Shown one piece after another: positions 15,454-23,143 of a DNA stretch of 24,920 nt. Positions within the stretch are counted from its first letter, which is position 1. Each line of letters opens with the position of its first letter. The position numbers and the translations under genes were made by a program. The notes beneath the pieces were generated by a model that made no database searches, was not told the DNA's origin, and was given only the letters and a program-made list of their open reading frames with translations. The DNA lies in NCBI GenBank assembly GCA_001275005.1, contig JWZX01002382.1, positions 1 through 24,920 on the forward strand. The letters run 5' to 3'. Source of the stretch: Chrysochromulina tobinii. Its lineage: Eukaryota; Haptophyta; Prymnesiales; Chrysochromulinaceae.

Positions 15454-18303
15454 TCACGCGCCCACCATGGCGCCCATGAACACATAGCGCCACAATCTCG
15501 ACCACGCCTCGCCCTTCGCCTCAACGTCGTACGTCCTCGGCGCCGCCAGCACGCCTCGCAAACGCCTCCAGTACGCTGCGGCCGACTCGTCCCCCCGCGC
15601 GCGCAGCACCCCCTCACGCGGCACGCCGAAACACGCACCTGTGGGGAGGCCGGGCGCCGTAGTGAGCACACGCATGCTGGCGGGGCATGCAAGGCGGCGG
15701 CAGCGAGCCAACGCCCGAGACGGCGCCGAAGCACGCACCCGGAGTGTAGCATAGCCAGAGTGGCAGCGGCGGCGGCGAGCCAACGCCCGAGACGGCGCCC
15801 GTCGCTCGAGAACCATCAAGGCCGGTGGCGCCGTCGTGGGCGCCGTGATGGGCGCCGTGATGGGCGCCGTCGTGGGCGTTTCCACCGAACGCCGCTCGCC
15901 AGAGGGGCCCTATCGGAAGGAGCGCCGGGCGTCGTCGTGGGCATGGTAACCCACTCGGCTCAGAGAGGCGGAGCGGCGCACCGCTCGCGTCACAGAGCAC
16001 AAGGCGCTCACCTGTGGGGAGGCGAGGCGCCGTAGTGAGCACATGCATGCTCGCGTCACAGAGCACAAGGCGCTCACCCGAGCGCGGCGCGCCGCCCAAC
16101 GGCACAAAGGGAGGCAACGGCCGTCCAATGGCCGCCGCACCGGCCATGAGAGCCACGTCATCAAGGAATCTCGTGCTCCAGCTCGCCGGATCGGCCGGGG
16201 CGCAGAGGACGAGCGGCGGCAACGGCGGGCGCGCACGCCGACGCACGAACCGATCGTACCTAATGAGGGAGGTCATCAGAAGCCATCAGAGGTCATCAGA
16301 GGTCATCATAAGCCATCAGAGGTAATCAGAGGTAATCAGAAGCCATCAGAGGTCATCAGAGGCCATCAGTGGTCATCAGAGGTCATCAGAGGCCATCAGT
16401 GGTCATCAGAGGCCATTATCAGAGGCAATCACCGTCGGCCGGAGTGGAGAGCTGCGAGTAGCTCCGTGTATCCGATCGCGCCGTCGCCCGAGACGTCCCA
16501 CGACGCGAAGAGTAGGTCGCTCTCCTCCTCCGTCACCTCGAGCTCGAGGTGGCACAGGGCGCGGTAGAGCTCACCTGCATGCAATGCGGGAAGCAATCCG
16601 AGGCTCATTAGTGCTCATCAGGGGAGCTGCCGCCGAGCGCAGGTAACGCACCTGCATGCAATGAGGGAGGCAATCCGAGGTTGGCATTCGAGTCAATATA
16701 AAAATGGTTATACGAGGCAATCGTACGTACTCAAATAAGTACTCAAAGCACCATCAAAGGGCAATCAGCGAGCTCGCCTTTCGAGATCGTGCCTGACCGG
16801 TCGGTATCCCATTCGCGTAACAAGTCCATCACACGCTGTGCGTGCTTGCGCAGCCGTGCCACGATGGCGCTCTGTACTGTAGGCCCATCACCTGCATGCA
16901 ATGAGGGAAGCAATCAGAGGCCCATCACCTGCATGCAATGAGGGAAGCAATCAGAGGCCCATCACCTGCCAGAACAGCTCAGCGACCGCAATCAGAGGTC
17001 AATCATAGGTGAACCATAGGCCAATCAGGCCAATCAGAGGGCCATCAGAGGGCCATCAGAGGGCCATCAGAGGGTCATCAGAGGGCCATCAGAGGGCCAT
17101 CAGAGGGCCATCAGAGGTCTATCAGAGGTCATCAGAGGGCCATCAGAGGGCCATCAGAGGTCCATTCGTGAGGCCATTCGTACCCGCCCTGTCGTGCGTG
17201 ACAACGAGATCCGCTTGGCGCGCGAAATCGGGATCGCGCAGCGCCTCGATCAAGTCCTCATTCTCGGCCGCTTGCTGCAGAAAGCCACGAGCGCGAGCGA
17301 TGCGCTCGGCGGTGCTGCACCAGCCTCCGCCGCCGCGCCCGCCGCCACCATCGCAGTCTGCTTCTCCGGTGCAAATTGGGGCTGCAGCACGCCCGAGCGC
17401 TGCATGATGTGGAAGTCGACGCCCGCGGGCAGCCGATGCACCCACGCCACGTCTTCCTCCAGTCGCGGCACGACAACGACCGCGCAGGGGCCCGACGAAA
17501 CTCCAAGCGCCGTCCCGAGCGCACAGGGGCCCGACAAACCTCGAGGCGCCGTCCCGAGCGCCACGGGCCAACGGAGCGTGGCGCCATACGAGCTCGCGGA
17601 CGGCGCCTTGCGCCGCGCGGCTTCGGTCGCGCCGACCGTCGCGTAAAAGATCATCTCGTGCAGCATGGGTAGCAGCTCCCCTCGCAGCTCCTCCCAACTG
17701 GTGAGGGTGCTTAGGGTGCTTAGGGCGCGGAGATGTTCCTCGCCCACACCCAAGTCGCGCAGCTGCTCGAGCGCGGCGTGCGCCTCGTGCCGGCGTGCGT
17801 CATTGGCGAGGCACGCCGCCTCGTCGACCGTTTCGTCGCCGAGCTCCTCCGGGCTGACGAAGCCATCTGCAGCCAGCGCGAGCGCACGGCTGACTGCGTT
17901 CATCGCCGCACTGCGCACGGCCTCGATGTCGGTGCAACCATGATGCAACCGTAACCGGCGCCCGGTGCTGTCAGCCGACGGCTGCAGGTCGTGGGCGCGC
18001 AACCAGTCGTCGCAGCGGGCGGCCGCTGCTTCGATCGGGTCCTGCTGCGTGAAGGCGACGGCGGCTGCAGCGGTCGGCGCAGGCGTCGGCATGTGTGCGG
18101 CAGCACCAGCAGGAGCTACTGCGGGCCCCCCAGCTTGCGTGGGAGCTCGAGGTGGTGGCGCCCACGCTCCCTGTCGTCCTCGACCTGTGACCACCGCCTC
18201 TTCTGAAAAGCGGACCGTCTTGGTGGCGGTCACGTGGGTGGTTGGGGAAGGCTTAGATTGCCGCATTGAAAATTCCCCAAAGCACTGACTCTGTGTGAAA
18301 CGG
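15454..18303 (-). CDS. EF-hand calcium-binding protein, many short introns, one frame break
   Basis: Clear exons: 17184-18303, about 16770-16891, 16433-16574, 16078-16259, 15739-16011 and 15454-15638. A 12-nt micro-exon (16966-16977) fits phase. If a separate gene, it starts at ATG 18266 (MRQSKPSPTTHVTATK); the frame is open upstream to an acceptor at 18303, see the WD40 entry. Two EF-hands are visible: DTDRSGTISKGE preceded by KHAQRVMDLLREW, and DVSGDGAIGYTE preceded by EVTEEESDLLFASW; both loops have the Asp/Ser/Gly/Glu pattern expected to bind Ca2+. The remainder is not recognised. The junction between the EF exons (a GAGCTC copy on both sides, 16770-16775 and 16567-16572) has no canonical donor, and a possible mini-exon near 16651 is unresolved. 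A one-base frame change is needed near 17290-17345, in a GCG-rich run: real break or sequence error. Confidence 0.65.
15639..15677 (-). mobile_element. Introner-like element, family A (last intron of EF-hand gene)
   Basis: The minus strand reads GCATGCGTGTGCTCAC, TACGGCGCC, then CCTCCCCACAG, followed by the last exon GTGCGTGTTTCGGCG (15638). The intron (15639-15738, 100 nt) starts with GTGCGTGCTTCGGCG, matching the exon start with one mismatch, which marks a target-site duplication of at least 15 bp. The phase-1 junction CCG G|GT GCG keeps frame. Confidence 0.8.
16012..16050 (-). mobile_element. Introner-like element, family A (EF-hand gene, 66-nt intron)
   Basis: Core GCATGCATGTGCTCAC, TACGGCGCC, CCTCCCCACAG at the 3' end of a 66-nt intron (16012-16077). 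The first 29 bases of the intron (GTGAGCGCCTTGTGCTCTGT and on to GCGAGC) are identical to the first 29 bases of the next exon at 16011. So the element plus a 29-bp target-site duplication equals the whole intron. It is a multiple of three and lacks stops, so retention adds 22 residues. Confidence 0.9.
16260..16432 (-). repeat. GAGGTCATCA minisatellite filling an EF-hand gene intron
   Basis: About 16 units of GAGG(T/C)(C/A)ATCA lie between donor CGACG|GTGATTGCC (16432) and acceptor CTCATTAG|GTACGATCGG (exon start 16259). The phase across the junction is consistent (CG + G = Arg, then YDRFVRRR). Confidence 0.85.
16892..16965 (-). repeat. Two tandem 37-nt intron units (introner-like, family B)
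   Basis: Two identical 37-nt units, each beginning GTGATGGGCCT and ending TTGCATGCAG, sit directly before the EF-hand exon, which itself begins GTGATGGGCCT (16891). Each unit has its own GT donor and AG acceptor. The same 3' end (TCCC(T/G)CATTGCATGCAG|GT) appears before 16574 and 16651. A single 74-nt intron from 16965 to 16892 matches the size of other introns here. Confidence 0.75.
17003..17175 (-). repeat. GAGGGCCATCA minisatellite in an EF-hand gene intron
   Basis: About a dozen GAGGGCCATCA units with a few variants fill the intron that begins at the donor GCGG|GTACGAATGG (17183). It is the same repeat family as at 14195-14300 and 16260-16432, differing by one inserted G. Confidence 0.85.
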
Positions 18304-18347
18304 CTGTGAACAGCTGCGCTCCCGGCCGCTGTCACCCCTCCCACCTC

Positions 18348-20004
18348 TCACCTGCTTTGCAAGCAAGCTTCGATGAGCAGATCAAGCACATCATCAGGAA
18401 ACTTCATGCCGTGTTTGTTCAGCCACAGCAGCAGCAAGACGTATCGCTGGGTGGTACCATTGAACATCAAATGGTCTTTGCGAGACCAGTTGACCATATC
18501 CCAGACTTTGATCGTCTGGTCGCTCGATCCAGACACAATCTTGGTCCCGTCCGGGGAAAACGCCACCGACGTGACTACCCCGCTGTGGGCATTCGTCTTC
18601 TCGCTGAGCTGCTCCAGTTTGACTGCCAGGCAAGCCAACAGGCGTCAGTTTTTGCCAAGGAGGGGCGATTTTGAGGGCTCACGGCGCACCTGAATCCCAG
18701 ACTTTGATCGTCTTGTCGCGCGATCCTGAGACAATCTTGGTCCCGTCCGGGGAAAACGCCACTGACATGACCCATTCGCTGTGGGCATTCGTCTTCTCGC
18801 TCAACAACTCCACTTTGTCTGCAGGACAAGCGAGCAAGCGTCAGTTTTGGCCAAGGTGGGGCGATTTGAGGGCTCCGGCGCACCTGAATCCCAGACTTTG
18901 ATCGTAGGGTCGCCCGATCCCGACACAATCTTGGTCCCGTCCGGGGAAAACGCCACCGACATGATGTCCCCGCTGTGGGCATTCGTCTTCTCGCTGAGCT
19001 GCTCCAGTTTGACTGCCAGGCAAGCCAACAGGCGTCAGTTTTTGCCAAGGAGGGGCGATTTTGAGGGCTCACGGCGCACCTGAATCCCAGACTTTGATCG
19101 TCTCGTCGCGCGATCCCGAGACAATCTTGGTCCCGTCCGGGGAGAATGCCACCGACGTGATCCAGTGGCTGTGGGCATTCGTCTTCTCGCTCAACAACTC
19201 CACTTTGTCTGCAGGACAAGCGAGCAAGCGTCAGTTTTGGCCAAGGAGGGGCGATTTGAGGGCTCCGGCGCACCAAAATCCCAGACCTTGATCGTCCGGT
19301 CGACCGATCCAGACACAATCTTGGTCCCGTCCGGGGAAAACACCACTGACGTGACCGCTCTGCTGTGGGCGTTCGTCTTCTCGCTCAGCAGCCCCAGCGC
19401 GCCTGCCAGACAAGCCTGAAGGCATCAGTTTTGGCCAAGGAGGGGCGATTTTGAGGGCTCACGGCGCACCTGAACCCCAGACTTTGATCGTCTTGTCAGC
19501 CGATCCCGACACAATCTTGGTCCCGTCCGGGGAAAACACCACCGACGTGATGTGGTCGCTGTGGGCGTTCGTCTTCTCGCTGAGCTGCTCCAGTTTGACT
19601 GCCAGACAAGCCAACAGGCGTCAGTTTTTGCCAAGGAGGGGCGATTTTGAGGGCTCCGACGCACCAAAATCCCAGACTTTGATCGTCCCGTCAGCCGATC
19701 CCGACATGATCTTGGTCCCGTCCGGGGAAAATACCACCGACCGGATGGTGCCGCTGTGGGCGTTGGTCTTCTCCGCTACAAAGTTGATGAGCTTTGCGAT
19801 CATCCTGCGAACAAGAGAGAAGAGAGCCTTTGGCGGCATGTGTATTCGGCAACATGGAGATATGGGGCCACACACGGCTGCAAGCTCGAAGGGCGCGTCA
19901 AGGGTCTCGACGCAGACAAGCAACAGCCAACAGCGTGCCGCGAGGATGAGGGGATTGGCGTGCGGCGTGTGGCTCCGAAGCTCATCGCAAACGGAGAGTC
20001 GCAT
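18348..20004 (-). CDS. Seven-blade WD40 protein, one exon per blade, hypervariable face
   Basis: Exons 19665-20004, 19470-19598, 19274-19402, 19080-19208, 18884-19012, 18690-18818 and 18622-18348 or -18352. The five internal exons are all exactly 129 nt and phase 1-1; introns are 65-67 nt. Each blade reads EKTNAHSxx(I/V)xSVxFSP then [18 protein letters not shown], nearly invariant except at the x positions. The start is uncertain: ATG 20004 (MRLSVCDEL) gives 419 aa; MPPKALFS or MIAKLINF further in are alternatives. After blade 7 a helical tail ([29 protein letters not shown]) ends at TGA 18348. A GTGAGAGG donor at 18351 and acceptor TTCACAG at 18304 (48 nt) would skip this stop and join the EF-hand frame in phase. 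Probably a recognition or scaffold propeller. Confidence 0.85.
18500..19800 (-). repeat. 195-bp tandem exon-plus-intron array (seven WD40 units)
   Basis: A shared CTTGGTCCCGTCCGGGG block recurs on the plus strand at 18540, 18736, 18930, 19126, 19320, 19516 and 19711, that is at spacings of 196, 194, 196, 194, 196 and 195 bp. Two unit types (VKLEQLSE versus DKVELLSE exon starts, with matching intron variants) alternate over most of the array, so it probably grew by duplication of a dimer of about 390 bp. Confidence 0.95.
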
Positions 20005-20700
20005 GCCCTCGAGAGAGGCAGCCCAGCTCGGGGTCTCAGGGTTGGGCAGTCACGTGGCGGTGAAGCGCGCGGGGGCGGAGAGGAAGGAGGCGGACTGGTC
20101 GGCGGCGCGCGACTGCGGTAGGAACGCAAAAAGAATCCACACTCGTGAGATAGACGAAGGGAGACGTGTAGGGGCAAGGGCGTGTGTTCCCTGAGATGCA
20201 GAAGTGCCCGCGGGCACCGTGGAAGAAAGCACCTGAGCGGACTCGATCGATTCCGTGTGCGAAGGGGGTGCGGTGGTGCGCGCGCGGCGATCGCGCGCGC
20301 GCGCGCCTGCCCGCCGCGCAGCGATCCGCACCGACGCACGGCACAAGGAGGAAAAGCGGACAGACGACGCGAGTGTGAACGGGCTGTTAACGAGGTCTGG
20401 AGTGTGAACGTTGGTCGTGAACGGCGCGCACGCGCCCTAACTTTCCAGCTCGAATGCTGGCTCCCCCGCCCCTGGGGCTGGAGCGGAGGAGGCTGTGACC
20501 AATCTGGATCTCGTCAACACGAGCGTCGATAGTATACCGTCGCGGCGTAGGCGACGGGTGTAGCGTGTCGCGTTCGAGGTACGTTTGTCATATCTGGCGA
20601 CGTACACACGACTGATTTGGTCACAGTCGCCTATACACCAACGATGCTGAGGCCGCGGCGAGAGCTGCAGCAGGCGCCCGCGTGCCGCTCAGTGCGCCCA
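20005..20700. other. Intergenic region upstream of the WD40 gene
   Basis: About 700 bp between the WD40 start and the nicastrin stop, both on the minus strand. It holds the WD40 promoter and nicastrin 3' UTR. Visible: an alternating GC tract at about 20279-20309, two GTGTGAACG motifs (about 20371 and 20401), and no frame that looks coding. Confidence 0.45.
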
Positions 20701-22967
20701 TCACAGCCGCTTGTACGCATTCTTGTACTGATAACGGCTGACGTGCGTGGCCACGTAGGTGAGCAGCGCACCCAGCGCGCCCACGCCGAGGAGGGCGAGC
20801 CCTTCGACTGTGGAAGGGGCCCCGTGCGGGTACAGGAAGGCGTACATCTCGTTGGGCCAGTTGGACTCGGTCCAGAGGGGCTCGTCGGGATCGGTGACCC
20901 GCCAACGGCCAGTGCTTGGGTCGCGTTCGATGCCCGCTGGGTACGCGTCGTGCATGAGGATGGAAGGCTCGCAGGAGGCAGTTGGCGCCAGCCCGGTCGC
21001 CTCGCAGGCAGTTGTCAGTCGCTGCTCTAGAAAGGCGGAGGCGAATCGCGCCGTCGCGGACACACGGACGGAGCCCGGTGCCGCAATGTAGACGCCCGCG
21101 TAGTGCGTCGTCAGGTCGCCTTCCACTCCGAGCGCCGTTGCGAGCGCGCACGACGGCACGTCGCCGCCCTCGCCGCCGCCGTGGCCGTCGGCCGCATCCG
21201 GCTCACCGCTACCGGCCTCGCCGCCTTCGCTGCCGCCGCCACGGCCGCCACGGCGCGCCGGAGGCAGCAAGCAGTGGAGCAACTCCTCCACGAGTGAGCA
21301 GTTCGCGTGCAGGGTGCCAGTGCCACCCGCCAAGCTCCACCACGCACGTCCCGCGACCGTGGCCGCCGCGCACACGAGGGACACGTTGAGGCCGTCGATG
21401 GTATCGAAGTGGGAACCGTAACGGCCACCTCCATGGTAGGCGTCCTCAAAGTCCGCAAGGGTGGCGACCGAGGGGAGCGCCGAGTTGGGCAGCTGGAGCT
21501 TCGGATCGACGAAACTGCGCGCCGCCCCGGGCGGTAGCCCACGAGCGCCCGTCGCATCGCGCACCTGTGGGGGGAGCGGAGGGCGCCGTGCTGAGCACTT
21601 GCATGCGCGAGGGTAGCCCATGAGCGCCCGTCGCATCGCGCACCTGCAGAGAAGGCGCCGACAGCACGGGAGCCGCCGACGCCGCCGCTCGTAACGCCTC
21701 CGCCGCGCCGTTGGTCGCGCCGTTCGTGGCGGCGGCCGACGTGTGAATAAAGAGCTCCTCACCAGCTTCGCGTGCCCCGATCGGCCCCACGTGCACTAGC
21801 GTCGTGAGCCGCCGCTCGCGCAGCTCGAGGAACCTCAAGTCGCGTTTGAATGGAGCCTGATGAGGGAGGCAATCAAGGCGTATGAGAGGCCATGAGTGGC
21901 CATTAGGGCGATGAGCACTTCGAGGGAGGACGCACCTGGCAAGAACTTGGCGCCGGCAGCGGCGGGCGCTGTGACGGCGCACCCGAGGGGGCGCTGGGCG
22001 GCGGCGGCGGCGCGTGCGGCGTCGCGCAGGTGAAGTTGCGCACGTCGGTCAGCAGCCGGCGGGAGCCGAGCTCGCCCCACGCCTCCCCGGTGAAGAGGAA
22101 GAAGAGGGCCGTGTTGGGCAGCGAGCCCAGCTGCGACGCGAGCGCGGGGTCCGAGACGATGGCATCGACGGCGGCGAGGACGGCCACGAGTGAGGCGACG
22201 GCGGCGTTGGCGCCGGGCGCCGTCTCGTGGAAGAATCCCGTCGCGTCGAGCGAGGCCGTGAGAGCCACAGCAGGCTTCCCCAAGCGCAGCAGTTCAGTGT
22301 CCGGCGCCGTGCGCGGCTCCAAGGAGCCCCAGACACTCTGGCCGCCGAGGGGCAAGCAGGTCTCGCTTGCGAGGCAGCTGGGAGCGTCGCCGCGCGCGCT
22401 CATCGGGTAGCGCAACTCCACGAGCGGTCGGTTGCCGCTGCCCACACTGGTGCCGGCATGGACGCCGTGCATGAGCACCGCGGCACTCTCGACCAGGCCG
22501 AGGAGCACGATGGCGAAGGGGAAGCGCTCGTGAGAGAAGCCGGTGCCCGCCGCGTTCCACGGATGCCGAGGCTGCGTCTCGGTGCCCAAGGGCACGGCCA
22601 GGTCGGGCGACGGCACCTGCGCCGGCATGGCCCTGGCGTCCAGCACGAGCACGCCATCGAGCTTGGCGCCCAACGTGGTGGCGAGCGAGCGGAGCGTCGT
22701 CAAGTGGAAGAGCGGAGCGGCCAGCGCAACGGCCATCCCGCCCTCGGGCGGCGCCCGCAGCAGCGCCGCCAGGTCCGCGTCGCTGCGCAGGACGTGCAGC
22801 GGCGCGAGCGAGCCGCTGCTGCGCGTGGCGCATCCGATGGTGCCGGTCGCGTTGAGCAGTCGGACGCACGGGTCCACGTGGCGCAACTCGATGCGCTGAC
22901 CGTCGAGCGGCGAGCGGGCAGCGGCTAGCGGAGCTGTGAGCGGCGCGAGCAGCCAGAGGGCCCGCAT
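20701..22967 (-). CDS. NCSTN: Nicastrin, gamma-secretase subunit
   Basis: Three exons: 21936-22967, 21644-21856 and 20701-21564, all phase 0; 702 aa against 709 in human. MRALWLLAPLTAPLAAA is a signal peptide. CVRLLNATGTIGC (34-46), SLDATGFFHETAPGANAAVA (239-258) and FFLFTGEAWGELGS (289-302) match the nicastrin ectodomain; the Glu of GE is kept, while the human DYIGS is GELGS here. The exon 3 part has LADFEDAYHGGGRYGSHFD, WWSLAGGTG and WTESNWPNEMYAFLY, then one transmembrane helix (VEGLALLGVGALGALLTYV) and a short basic tail. Nicastrin gates substrate entry in the presenilin/APH-1/PEN-2 protease. Intron 2 (21565-21643) is an introner-like element; intron 1 is 21857-21935. Confidence 0.93.
21565..21606 (-). 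mobile_element. Introner-like element, family A (nicastrin intron 2)
   Basis: Core GCATGCAAGTGCTCAG, CACGGCGCC, CTCCCCCCACAG. The first 31 bases of the 79-nt intron (GTGCGCGATGCGACGGGCGC, then TC, A or G, TGGGCTACC) match the first 31 bases of exon 3 at 21564 with one difference. The element with its target-site duplication makes up the entire intron. Confidence 0.9.
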
Positions 22968-23143
22968 CGCGTACACAGCTATTCTTCACAGTCACTCAAT
23001 TTGGACCGTTGAAAATGAATCAAGGTTCCTTTCTTGACCAGGATGGACTGAATCGCCATATGCGACGAAACCACATTGCATCTAGTGAGGCCCCGAAATT
23101 GAAAAGCTCGAGTTTGTGCGTTGGGCCCTCTCTGCCTGCAGGC
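22968..23143. promoter_or_regulatory. Divergent promoter between nicastrin and the membrane-protein gene
   Basis: 176 bp separate two outward-facing ATGs. It is AT-richer than its surroundings (for example ATTTGGACCGTTGAAAATGA near 22999) and has no clear TATA box. Confidence 0.5.

Noticed and set aside
18575-19318. Minus-strand frame of 247 codons across the WD40 array
   Set aside because: It reads exons in the wrong frame and runs through introns; the 129-nt exons with GT-AG borders give the WD40 consensus.
22227-22928. Plus-strand frame of 233 codons opposite nicastrin
   Set aside because: Arg/Ala/Glu-rich antisense frame with no known motif.
21936-22967. Aminopeptidase (M28) identity for the nicastrin exon
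   Set aside because: Nicastrin shares this fold, but metal-binding residues are not visible and the C-terminal membrane helix plus APGANAAVASL segment fit nicastrin.
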